A stretch of 12,035 nt of DNA from an uncultured Bacilli bacterium (lineage in GTDB: Bacteria > Bacillota_I > Bacilli_A > RF39 > UBA660), in contig CANROL010000020.1 of assembly GCA_947632255.1 (NCBI GenBank), positions 1 through 12,035 of the forward strand, written 5' to 3'. The position numbers and the translations under genes were made by a program. Shown here piece after piece: positions 1 through 6,155 of this stretch (positions are counted from its first letter, which is position 1; each line of letters begins with the position of its first letter). The notes below the pieces were generated by a model. The model made no database searches. It was not told the DNA's origin and saw only the letters and a list, made by a program, of their open reading frames with translations.

Positions 1-1311
1 GGCAAGACCACCTTTAAATTTACCAGCCGAAGCAGTTCGAGATAATTCTTGATGTTGCCTAAACTTTTCATTAAATCCTTCTATATCAACTTCTAATCCT
101 TGTTCTTTAGCCATTTCCGTAGTTAATTCTATTGGAAAGCCATAAGTATCATATAATCTAAAAGCAATATCTTTATCTATAATATTATTAGTTAAATTAT
201 TAGTTAATTTAGCAAATTCTTTTAAACCTTTTTCTAAAGTACGATTAAATTTAATATATTCATTTTTTAAAACTTCTAATACTATATTTTGATTAGCTTT
301 TATTTCAGGATAATAATCTTCATATTCTTTAATTATTACTTTAGCTATATCTAATAACCAATCAGGATTATTAGGCATATCTAATTTTTTAGCATGTCTA
401 ATAGCTCTTCTTATTAATCTTCTTAAAATATAACCTTGGTCAGTATTACTAGGTTTTATACCAGCATAATCGGCACTAATAAAGACACTAGTACGAATAT
501 GATCGGCAATAATACGCATACTTACTTCATTACCTTGATATGGTTTATGACTAATATCTTCTAGTTTTTTTATAACATCATGCCAAATAGATGTTGCATA
601 ATTATCAGTTACATTTTCAAGGACGGCAACAACTCTTTCTAGTCCCATCCCAGTATCAACATTTTTTTGAGGAAGTTCAGTAATATTCCCGTTTTCATCT
701 TTATTATATTCCATGAAAACATTATTCCAAATTTCAACCCAACGATCATCTTGAGGATCAAATTTAGATGGAACTTCATCATTACTTCGGAAATAAAATA
801 TTTCGGTATCAGGGCCACAGGGGCCAGTTTCGCCGGCAATCCAAAAGTTATCTTCACTGCCTAAATATGCAATTTTATCTTCACTAATACCTAATTTTTT
901 CCAAATATTTGCGGATACTTCATCACGAGGAATATTATTTTCCCCTTTAAAGACAGTGACTGCTAGTTTTTCTAAAGGAATATTTAAAACTTTAGTTAAA
1001 AATTCAAAACTATAATTAATACTTTCTTCTTTAAAATAATCACCTAAACTCCAATTACCTAACATTTCAAAAAAAGTATGATGAGTTTTATCCCCAATAC
1101 TATCTAAATCAGTTAATCTAACACATTTTTGATAGTCACATAATCTTTTACCTAAAGGATGAGGTTTACCCATTAAATAAGGAATTAAAGGTTGCATACC
1201 AGCCGTATTAAATAAAACAGATGGATCATTTTCCGGGATTAAGGGTGCACTAGGTATTTGCACATGATTTTTACTTTTAAAAAAATTAATATATTCATCT
1301 TTAAGATTCAT
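1..1311 (-). CDS. alaS: Alanyl-tRNA synthetase, N-terminal 437 residues (cut by window edge)
   Basis: Cytoplasmic class II aminoacyl-tRNA synthetase that charges tRNA-Ala. I translated the frame from the ATG at 1311. It stays open to base 1 and so is partial; the editing and C-terminal domains lie outside. The class II core is clear: FNTAGMQPLIPYLMGKPHP near the N-terminus, then YQKCVR, then THHTFFEMLGNWSLGDYF (motif 2 region), NFWIAGETGPCGP, and DTGMGLERVVAVLENV. The tRNA-recognition part follows, with ADHIRTSVFISADYAGIKPSN and GYILRRLIRRAIRHAKKL. The HPLGKRL/YQKCVR/GNWSLGDYF wording resembles the AlaRS variant of clostridial and candidate-phylum bacteria more than the E. coli form; this is from memory. 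The start overlaps the end of the upstream kinase-like gene by 11 nt, which suggests translational coupling. No T-box lies in front of it. Confidence 0.96.
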   Translation of the reverse strand, partial: MNLKDEYINFFKSKNHVQIPSAPLIPENDPSVLFNTAGMQPLIPYLMGKPHPLGKRLCDYQKCVRLTDLDSIGDKTHHTFFEMLGNWSLGDYFKEESINYSFEFLTKVLNIPLEKLAVTVFKGENNIPRDEVSANIWKKLGISEDKIAYLGSEDNFWIAGETGPCGPDTEIFYFRSNDEVPSKFDPQDDRWVEIWNNVFMEYNKDENGNITELPQKNVDTGMGLERVVAVLENVTDNYATSIWHDVIKKLEDISHKPYQGNEVSMRIIADHIRTSVFISADYAGIKPSNTDQGYILRRLIRRAIRHAKKLDMPNNPDWLLDIAKVIIKEYEDYYPEIKANQNIVLEVLKNEYIKFNRTLEKGLKEFAKLTNNLTNNIIDKDIAFRLYDTYGFPIELTTEMAKEQGLEVDIEGFNEKFRQHQELSRTASAGKFKGGLA

Positions 1312-1837
1312 TATTTTCACCTTCTAAGATATTTAAAACTTTATTTTCTAAATTTTCTTTATCATCATTAGTAATAGTATAATCAAAATCACTAAAACTT
1401 TCTAAAGCTGTTTCAGTAATATGCATTTGTTCATCTAAAGATAAAGAGCTTTCTTTAAATTGATTAATAACATAAATAGATGAAGCTGTAGAATAATCTT
1501 TTTTAATTTCAGTTATTTCATCAGGATAACGAACATCACTTAATATAACAGCATCAAAGTATAAGTTATAAACTTTTAAATCTTCTTTTAAACGATTAAT
1601 TAACATATGAGGCATATCCATATTATCTCTAATAGTAACACCTAAATCTTGTAAGAATTTACGAGGTTTAGCATCTGTTTCATGCCAATCTAATATTTCT
1701 TTAGCATACATTTTTAAATATTTGCTATATTCAGTAATTATAGCTCTTTTATTATGAGCTAAATAATAATTTTTAATTAATTTAGCAACTTCACTTTTGC
1801 CACTTCCGGCTTTTCCACCAATTAAATATATTTTCAT
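1301..1837 (-). CDS. P-loop kinase, deoxynucleoside monophosphate kinase-like
   Basis: A 178-residue protein starting at the ATG at 1837, with GGTGAT upstream as ribosome site. Residues 7-15 are a Walker A motif (GGKAGSGKS). Residues 61-75 (FLQDLGVTIRDNMDM) and the DVRYPDEI motif at 101-108 match what is known of phage-T4-gp1-type dNMP kinases and related adenylate-kinase-like proteins, which often read DVRFPNE at that place. Likely role: ATP-dependent phosphorylation of a (deoxy)nucleoside monophosphate in the cytoplasm. The substrate cannot be told from the sequence. It is the first gene of a two-gene unit with alaS, overlapping its start by 11 nt. An extended -10 promoter lies 22-30 bases before the start. 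Another small P-loop NMP kinase is the main alternative. The fold is well supported; the substrate is inference. Confidence 0.8.
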   Translation of the reverse strand: MKIYLIGGKAGSGKSEVAKLIKNYYLAHNKRAIITEYSKYLKMYAKEILDWHETDAKPRKFLQDLGVTIRDNMDMPHMLINRLKEDLKVYNLYFDAVILSDVRYPDEITEIKKDYSTASSIYVINQFKESSLSLDEQMHITETALESFSDFDYTITNDDKENLENKVLNILEGENNES

Positions 1838-1858
1838 AATATCACCATCACTTGTAAA

Positions 1859-1867
1859 ATTATACCA
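1859..1867 (-). promoter_or_regulatory. Extended -10 promoter of the kinase-alaS unit
   Basis: On the minus strand the sequence reads TGGTATAAT: an extended -10 (TGn) with a perfect TATAAT at 1864-1859. It lies just past the rplT terminator and ahead of the kinase start at 1837. The -35 region 17 nt upstream is only a T-run, so the TGn element probably compensates. Confidence 0.65.
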
Positions 1868-1878
1868 TTATTTAATAT

Positions 1879-1902
1879 AAAAAAAAAGGCTTTTTAAACC
1901 TT
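1879..1902 (-). terminator. Intrinsic terminator of infC-rpmI-rplT
   Basis: On the minus strand AAGGTTT pairs with AGCCTT plus one inner A (7 bp including one T-G wobble, 3-nt loop), followed by nine T. It begins at the rplT stop codon. The stem is weak but the U tract is long. Confidence 0.75.
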
Positions 1903-2458
1903 ATTTTAAATTAGCAAGTAATTCATCTTTTTTCATGGTTGAATAACCTTTGATGCCTTGTTCTTTAGCTATAGCTTTTAATTCAGTTAAAGTCATACTA
2001 GCATAATCAACTTTTTTAGTTTCTTCTTTTGGTTCTTTAACTTCTTTAGGAGCTACTTTTTCTTCTTTTTTAGCTTCAACTTTAGCAGGTTTTACAACTT
2101 TACCATTTAGAGCATCTTCAGCGATTTTAACTAAATTTTTAAATGATGCTGGATCATTAATAGCCATTTCACTTAAAACTTTACGATTAATTTCAATACC
2201 CGCTTTAGATAAGCCATTCATAAATTTAGAATAACTAATGTTGTTTTCACGACATGCAGCATTAATTCTGGTAATCCATAATTTACGGAAATTTCTTTTA
2301 TTAGCTTTACGATCACGATAAGCATAAGCACCACTGTGGAAAACTTGCTCTTGGGCAGTTTTATATAAACGATGTTTACTACCAAAGTAACCTTTAGCTT
2401 CTTTTAATACTTTTCTTCTTCTCGTTTTGGAAACAGTTCCACCTTTAACTCTTGTCAT
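1901..2458 (-). CDS. rplT: 50S ribosomal protein L20 with a C-terminal Rho_N/SAP-like extension
   Basis: Large-subunit assembly protein that binds 23S rRNA and, in Firmicutes, represses its own operon through the leader. Residues 1 to about 117 are a normal L20: KTRRRKVLKEAKGYFG, then HSGAYAYRDRKANKRNFRKLW and ITRINAACRENNISYSKFM. The protein has 185 residues against the usual 115-120. The surplus is a Lys/Glu/Pro/Val-rich linker (about 118-150) and a closing segment, about 152-185, reading MTLTELKAIAKEQGIKGYS and then MKKDELLANLK. That matches the helix-extended-loop-helix pattern of the Rho N-terminal (Rho_N) or SAP-type nucleic-acid-binding motif. The extension is in frame with an ordinary stop and terminator, so it is not a readthrough artefact. 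AGGAGG precedes the ATG, 10 nt after rpmI. The tail's function is unknown. Confidence 0.97.
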   Translation of the reverse strand: MTRVKGGTVSKTRRRKVLKEAKGYFGSKHRLYKTAQEQVFHSGAYAYRDRKANKRNFRKLWITRINAACRENNISYSKFMNGLSKAGIEINRKVLSEMAINDPASFKNLVKIAEDALNGKVVKPAKVEAKKEEKVAPKEVKEPKEETKKVDYASMTLTELKAIAKEQGIKGYSTMKKDELLANLK

Positions 2459-2468
2459 ATTTTACCTC

Positions 2469-2663
2469 CTAGATAACAGATTTTAATCTGCTAGCTTCTC
2501 CCTTTCCTAAAACTCCTTTATTTCTTCTTTGACGAACTTGTTTTGCAGAGTCTTTATTTGTTTTATGGTTACCATTACCTTTTTTATAAGTTAAGGTACC
2601 ATTTTTCTTTTTAGTTAATACTTTACTACTTGCTTTATGTGTTTTTTGTTTTGTTTTGGCCAT
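2469..2663 (-). CDS. rpmI: 50S ribosomal protein L35
   Basis: A 64-residue, very basic protein, the usual size for L35. The KTHKASSK segment near the start and the NKDSAKQVRQRRNKG segment followed by a Lys-rich C-terminus fit the family pattern (KTHRxxAKR ... NKSxKxKRxLR). The middle is quite divergent, so the assignment also leans on its place between infC and rplT, which is conserved in most bacteria. It is a structural component of the 50S subunit. A clear AGGAGG lies before the ATG at 2663; the gene sits 17 nt after infC and 10 nt before rplT. It is transcribed from the infC promoter and therefore under the same leader control. Confidence 0.93.
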   Translation of the reverse strand: MAKTKQKTHKASSKVLTKKKNGTLTYKKGNGNHKTNKDSAKQVRQRRNKGVLGKGEASRLKSVI

Positions 2664-2680
2664 TTTTAATTCCTCCTCTT

Positions 2681-3205
2681 TTATTTTTTGGACGCTAATA
2701 ACATAAACATTTGCCGATTTTCTAATTTAGGTTCAGCCTCAATTACTGAAACATCATTTAGAGCTTCCGCGAAACGTAATAAAACATCTTTACCTAATTC
2801 AGGTCGAGCCATTTGACGGCCTTTAAAACGAATAAAGGCTTTAATTTTGTGACCTTTTACTAGATAATCTTTAGCATTTCGAACCCGAGTTTCAAAATCA
2901 TGAATATCAATAGTAACAGATAAGCGATATTCTTTTAATTCTTTATTTGTTTCTCTTTGTTTCTTTTGGGCTTCTTTATGTTTCTTTTGTCTTTCATAAC
3001 GGTATTTATTATAGTCCATAATTTTAGCAACAGATTGATTACCATTTTCATTCATTAAAACTAAATCTAAGCCAGCATACTTAGCCAATGTTAAGGCATC
3101 CGCTAGTTTTTTATGACCCATTTGTTCCCCATTAGGACCTATTACCATCATTTCAGTTACCCTTATTTGTTCATTAATTTGTAACTCTTTACTCGCACTT
3201 GCTAT
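2681..3205 (-). CDS. infC: Translation initiation factor IF-3, apparent AUA start
   Basis: IF-3 binds the 30S subunit, blocks premature 50S joining and proofreads the start codon. The C-terminal half shows LSVTIDIHDFETRVRNAKDYL and KGHKIKAFIRFKGRQMARPELG, typical of IF-3; the N-terminal half shows IGPNGEQMG and IMDYNKYRYE. The first ATG (3151) would remove the conserved INEQIRV segment, which is encoded in frame upstream (3173-3158). The frame is open back to a TAA, and the only sensible start behind the strong GGAGGTG (3220-3214) is ATA at 3205, 8 nt downstream. This gives 174 residues, a normal IF-3 length. Rare start codons (AUU, AUC, AUA) are known in infC and let IF-3 repress itself. No ATG, GTG or TTG exists in that stretch. 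First gene of infC-rpmI-rplT. Confidence 0.93.
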   Translation of the reverse strand: MASASKELQINEQIRVTEMMVIGPNGEQMGHKKLADALTLAKYAGLDLVLMNENGNQSVAKIMDYNKYRYERQKKHKEAQKKQRETNKELKEYRLSVTIDIHDFETRVRNAKDYLVKGHKIKAFIRFKGRQMARPELGKDVLLRFAEALNDVSVIEAEPKLENRQMFMLLASKK

Positions 3206-3345
3206 TGTTAATGCACCTCCAATAATTTAAAAAGGTAGAATATTTATATTCCACCTAAAAAACCTTTTTAATATTTATTTGGCTTTTTACCTATGAACAT
3301 AATTCATCAGGTGGAAATAAATTTCGCTTTCCTTTTTTAATTTCA
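3206..3345 (-). promoter_or_regulatory. infC leader, L20-type attenuator
   Basis: Untranslated leader of about 140 nt between the infC promoter and the start codon. On the minus strand, the arm ATTTATTTCCACCT (3322-3309) is complementary to the 5' arm of the terminator hairpin, AGGTGGAATATAAAT (3256-3242), apart from a one-nt difference. Pairing these two would stop the terminator forming. The same ACCT (3312-3309) can instead close a local hairpin with AGGT at 3292-3289 (ACCT-G bulge-ATGAA, 5-nt loop, TTCAT-AGGT), which frees the terminator arm. Such a switch fits the L20 leader of low-GC Gram-positives (Rfam family L20_leader), where excess L20 promotes termination. The pairings are seen; the ligand is inferred from position. 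Confidence 0.75.
3229..3256 (-). terminator. Attenuator hairpin in the infC leader
   Basis: Minus strand: AGGTGGAATA, loop TAAA, TATTCTACCT, then a short T tract. Ten base pairs with one G-T wobble. It lies just upstream of the infC GGAGG, so it stops transcription before the operon unless the antiterminator forms. Confidence 0.8.
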
Positions 3346-3351
3346 TAAATG

Positions 3352-3380
3352 ATTATAAATTATTATATGCTAATTGTCAA
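3352..3380 (-). promoter_or_regulatory. Sigma-A promoter of infC-rpmI-rplT
   Basis: Consensus TTGACA (3380-3375), a 17-nt spacer and consensus TATAAT (3357-3352) on the minus strand, with AT-rich sequence upstream. The predicted start is near 3345. This is the best promoter in the window, as expected for ribosomal protein genes. Confidence 0.88.
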
Positions 3381-3421
3381 GTAAAAATTCGACAAATAAT
3401 AGTAAATATTAAAAATAAAGC

Positions 3422-3450
3422 TTATAATTATAAAGAAAGTATGATATTAT
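3422..3450 (+). promoter_or_regulatory. Possible promoter of the phosphomannomutase gene
   Basis: TTATAA (3422-3427) and TATTAT (3445-3450) are 17 nt apart, 25 nt before the ATG, with AAAGAGG between as ribosome site. Both boxes are imperfect, and AT-rich DNA yields such matches by chance. Confidence 0.35.
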
Positions 3451-3474
3451 TAAATAATAGAAAGAGGTATATTA

Positions 3475-4830
3475 ATGAATACTAATATATTTAGAGAATA
3501 TGATATTCGGGGTGTTTATCCAACTGATATTAATGAAACCGTAGCGTATACTATTGGAAGAAGTTATGGATCTTATTTACAAGAAAAATTAAAACAAAAT
3601 ACTTGTATTGTTTCGCATGATAATCGTTTATCTAGTCCGGATCTTGCTGCCTATTTAATTAAAGGTATTACCGACAGTGGCTTAAACGTTTATAATTATG
3701 GACTAACAACTACACCAATGCATTATTATGCAAGATATATTCATAATTTATTTGGAATCATGATTACAGCTAGTCATAATCCTAAAGATGAAAATGGTTT
3801 TAAGTTTTCTTTTGACCAATATTCTAATGCGCGAGGAGAAATGATTGAAGATTTTAAAAATTATACTCTAGCCGGACAATTTTTATCAGGAAATGGAACG
3901 GTTTCCAGTGGCAATATTACTGATAAATATGTTGAATTTTTAAGATATGGTCTTAGTTTTGGTTCTAAAAAAAGAAAAGTTATTATTGATTTAGGTAATG
4001 GAACTACTTCAATTGTAGTGCGAAAAATATTTGAACATATTCCGGTTAATTATAGTATTATTTTTGAAGAAAGTGATGGTCATTTCCCTAATCATCATCC
4101 CGATCCTCAAGTAGAAGCTAATTTAGAAGAATTAAAAAAAGAAGTTTTAAAAAATCATGCCGATGTTGGTATTGCCTTTGATGGTGATGGAGATAGAATT
4201 GGCATAATTGATGAACAAGCGCATTTTGTGCCAATAGATCATTTTATGATTTTAATAATTAGAAATATTATTAATCAAGTTAAAAATAAAACATTTTTAT
4301 ATGATGTTAAATGTAGTAAAGCTTTAGAAGATGAAATAATAAGATTAGGTGGAACTCCAATATGTTATAAAACAGGAGCAAGTTATACTCAAGCTAAAAC
4401 TAAAGAAGATAACTTACCTTTTGGAGGGGAATTATCAGGACATCTTTATTTTAGAGATAAAATTGCTGATGTCGGAAGTGGGATTTATGCTGGGTTAAGG
4501 CTTTTAGAAATACTTAGTCATACTTCTGAACCACTTAGTAAATTATTAAGTGATATTCCTAAATATTATAGTACACCAGAAATTAAAATACCAAGTAAAG
4601 ATGAAACTAAATTTGAAGTAGTAAAAAAAGTTAAAGAATATTGTGAATTACAAAAATGGGTTTTAAATACTATTGATGGAGTAAGAGTAAACTTTAATAA
4701 TGGTTGGGCTTTAGTTAGAGCAAGTAATACGGGGCCAAATATTTCCATGCGATGTGAAGCTACAACCGAAGAAGGTTTAAAAAATCTTCAAACTATATTT
4801 ACAAATTTAATAAATATTTATAATAAATAG
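3475..4830 (+). CDS. Phosphomannomutase/phosphoglucomutase
   Basis: Cytoplasmic alpha-D-phosphohexomutase that interconverts sugar 1- and 6-phosphates through a phosphoserine enzyme, feeding nucleotide-sugar and cell-surface glycan synthesis. All four family sites are visible in the expected order in 451 residues, the usual length: FREYDIRGVYP at the N-terminus; the phosphoserine loop TASHNP with Ser100; the metal loop DGDGDR at 236-241; the sugar-binding loop GGELSGH at 317-323; and the phosphate-binding loop RASNTGPNISMR from 415. The loop sequence fits the ManB/AlgC-type PMM/PGM group rather than GlmM, whose phosphate loop normally reads RxSGTEP; substrate choice between mannose and glucose cannot be decided. 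It is monocistronic, divergent from infC, with AAAGAGG 7 nt before the ATG and a strong terminator at its stop. Confidence 0.93.
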   Translation: MNTNIFREYDIRGVYPTDINETVAYTIGRSYGSYLQEKLKQNTCIVSHDNRLSSPDLAAYLIKGITDSGLNVYNYGLTTTPMHYYARYIHNLFGIMITASHNPKDENGFKFSFDQYSNARGEMIEDFKNYTLAGQFLSGNGTVSSGNITDKYVEFLRYGLSFGSKKRKVIIDLGNGTTSIVVRKIFEHIPVNYSIIFEESDGHFPNHHPDPQVEANLEELKKEVLKNHADVGIAFDGDGDRIGIIDEQAHFVPIDHFMILIIRNIINQVKNKTFLYDVKCSKALEDEIIRLGGTPICYKTGASYTQAKTKEDNLPFGGELSGHLYFRDKIADVGSGIYAGLRLLEILSHTSEPLSKLLSDIPKYYSTPEIKIPSKDETKFEVVKKVKEYCELQKWVLNTIDGVRVNFNNGWALVRASNTGPNISMRCEATTEEGLKNLQTIFTNLINIYNK

Positions 4831-4859
4831 AAAAGGTGATCCCCCTTTTCTTTTTTTTT
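4830..4859 (+). terminator. Intrinsic terminator after the phosphomannomutase gene
   Basis: GAAAAGG (4830-4836), loop TGATCCC, CCTTTTC (4844-4850), then nine T. A perfect 7-bp stem starting at the last base of the stop codon. Confidence 0.9.
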
Positions 4860-4915
4860 AATTTTATGGTTTAAGATTTAAAAATATTTACATAATAAAA
4901 TTAGGAGGAAAGAAT

Positions 4916-5107
4916 ATGACTCAAAAAGAATTACTTTATATGGAAGATGCTATAGGTCATGAAGTTAATCTTGTTGCTATTTGTAAATATTTTATTGACA
5001 ACTTAGAAGATAATAATTTAAAAAGTTTTATGAAAGCTGAACAAAAGAAACATGAAGCTTTAAAAACTAAATTATTAAAAGTAATGGAGGATGCGGTAAA
5101 TGAATGA
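4916..5107 (+). CDS. CotF-like small helical protein, N-terminal-half type
   Basis: A 63-residue, probably all-helical protein with a perfect AGGAGG 7 nt before its ATG. The pattern MEDAIGHEVNLVAICKYF, then NNLKSFM, then KKHEALKTKLLKVM matches the N-terminal half of the B. subtilis coat protein CotF as I recall it (ETLEMHELV..., then a DPQLR segment and a final helix), a ferritin-like helical arrangement. The next gene matches the C-terminal half and overlaps by 8 nt, so the pair probably acts together, perhaps on the spore surface or in another stress structure. It has no signal peptide or membrane segment. It follows a terminator, so it should have its own promoter; none is convincing in the AT-rich gap 4860-4902. 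The family link is moderately sure; the role is inference. Confidence 0.68.
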   Translation: MTQKELLYMEDAIGHEVNLVAICKYFIDNLEDNNLKSFMKAEQKKHEALKTKLLKVMEDAVNE

Positions 5108-5351
5108 TAAATTAATTTTAGAAGCTAATCTTTTATTACTTAAAAGTACCGTGGAAGTATATGTTCATGGTACTTTAGAAGCATCTAATGATAATGTCCA
5201 TGATATATTAAAAACAGGATTAGATATGATTATGAAAATGCAATATGATACATACAATAAAATGACCGAATGTGGTTGGTATAAAATAGCTAATGTTGAA
5301 GCTAAAGAAATTAGAAATACTTTAACTAAATTAGAGTCTAAGAGTAATTAA
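5100..5351 (+). CDS. CotF-like spore coat protein, C-terminal-half type
   Basis: An 83-residue, predicted helical protein. It follows the Coat_F pattern: a helix with LLLLKSTVEVYVHGTLEA, a second helix with ILKTGLDMIMKMQYDTYNKMTE, and the characteristic CGWYKIANVEAKEI turn (family form: GYY or GWY with a following Pro-rich or polar stretch). In known spore formers CotF is an inner coat protein; related proteins also occur in clostridia with unknown jobs. GGAGG lies 9 nt before the ATG, inside the preceding gene, and the two genes overlap by 8 nt (AAATGAATGA), so they are translationally coupled. The stop overlaps the end of the convergent AlkD-like gene by 4 nt, and the terminator hairpin uses its last codons. 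Confidence 0.75.
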   Translation: MNDKLILEANLLLLKSTVEVYVHGTLEASNDNVHDILKTGLDMIMKMQYDTYNKMTECGWYKIANVEAKEIRNTLTKLESKSN

Positions 5352-5362
5352 GACTCTTTTTT
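5333..5362 (+). terminator. Terminator inside the end of the second CotF-like gene
   Basis: AGAGTCT (5333-5339) pairs with AGACTCT (5351-5357), 7 bp with an 11-nt loop that contains the last codons and most of the stop, followed by five T. It serves the plus strand; the minus-strand side has no good U tract. Confidence 0.75.
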
Positions 5363-6019
5363 AAATTGCATTATATATTCTTTAGAAGACTTACTAACCC
5401 GGTAACTATCTTTAATTTTACTAATGGTTTTATTAAGGGTAAATTGATCTAAAGAATGATGTTCTAAATAATTTAAAGTTTCTGATTCATATTTAATAAA
5501 GCATTCACATAAAAGCCAAGCTCGAGCCATATTAATATAATAATAAGTACTTTTAGTTTTATTAATAGATGAAAAGATATAATTTAAATAATCACTTGAA
5601 ACATAATAGTTTAAAAGTAAAACTAACCCTACTCTAACATAATATTCTTTTTTTGTATTAATTAAATTAGATATTATATTTAAAAAATATTCTTTATTTT
5701 CTTTAACTGTTTTTAGGCTACTACATAAAGTATCACATAAAGCCCAATTATCGATTAAAGGAAGATATTGATAAAAATAAGGTTCTAATTCTTTAATACT
5801 TTTTATTTTACCTAATGCTAAAGCTTTTAATAAAACTATTTCATAATACTTATTTTCATAGGTAAAAAGATTTAGAATTTCAGGATAAGATAATTTATTT
5901 ACTATTTTTCTTAAGATGGGTATTTTAATACCTAGTATTTCATATTTAGTATTAATTATTTTAGAATTAAATTCTTTAGTTTTAGAATCTTTTAAACTTA
6001 AAATATCTTGTAGGTTCAT
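5348..6019 (-). CDS. DNA alkylation repair protein, AlkD-like HEAT-repeat family
   Basis: A 223-residue protein of the AlkD-type DNA glycosylase superfamily, which excises N3- and N7-alkylated purines using stacked HEAT-like helices. Visible markers: YEILGIKIPILRKI (27-40), YYEIVLLKALALGK (58-71), LIDNWALCDTLCSSLK (88-103), YYVRVGLVLLLNYYV (126-140), and INMARAWLLCECFIKY (162-177) with the closing SYRVSKSSKEY. The DNW-xx-CD segment gives Trp92 and Asp96, spaced like catalytic Trp109/Asp113 of B. cereus AlkD; Arg129 and Trp168 are candidates for the other DNA-contact residues. The N-terminal helices look short. The start ATG at 6019 has AAAAGGAG in front. Convergent with the CotF-like pair, divergent from the Y-family polymerase gene, so two DNA-damage functions share the 6020-6155 region. 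Confidence 0.9.
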   Translation of the reverse strand: MNLQDILSLKDSKTKEFNSKIINTKYEILGIKIPILRKIVNKLSYPEILNLFTYENKYYEIVLLKALALGKIKSIKELEPYFYQYLPLIDNWALCDTLCSSLKTVKENKEYFLNIISNLINTKKEYYVRVGLVLLLNYYVSSDYLNYIFSSINKTKSTYYYINMARAWLLCECFIKYESETLNYLEHHSLDQFTLNKTISKIKDSYRVSKSSKEYIMQFKKES

Positions 6020-6039
6020 TTTAGGGCTCCTTTTTCTTA

Positions 6040-6045
6040 AGTATA
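6040..6045 (-). promoter_or_regulatory. Possible -10 of the AlkD-like gene
   Basis: TATACT on the minus strand, 21 nt before the ATG, with AAAAGGAG between. No convincing -35 is found at 16-18 nt (TAGCTT at 17). Confidence 0.35.
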
Positions 6046-6100
6046 AACTATTTATTTAGAAGAAGCTAGATAATTTTTTTAAATTTCCAAATTTTGGTGC

Positions 6101-6129
6101 TTGTAATATACTAATGTTTGCTATATAAT
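6101..6129 (+). promoter_or_regulatory. Promoter of the Y-family polymerase-yolD operon
   Basis: TTGTAA (6101-6106), 17-nt spacer, perfect TATAAT (6124-6129). The expected start near 6136 argues for translation from the ATG at 6156 and not 6135. No Gram-positive LexA box (GAACN4GTTC type) overlaps it. Confidence 0.65.
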
Positions 6130-6155
6130 TATAAATGAAAGGAAACAAACGTATT

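Noticed and set aside
1312..1900. T-box riboswitch for alaS
   Set aside because: The space before alaS is occupied by the kinase-like gene, and the 63-nt gap before that gene holds only a terminator and a promoter. The ileS 5' region lies outside the window.
6081..6096. AAATTTCCAAATTT as an operator between the repair genes
   Set aside because: It consists of two AAATTT palindromes in AT-rich DNA; there is no second copy or known regulator to support it.
6135..6155. Upstream ATG for the Y-family polymerase
   Set aside because: The promoter -10 at 6124-6129 puts the RNA start on this codon, and there is no ribosome site before it.
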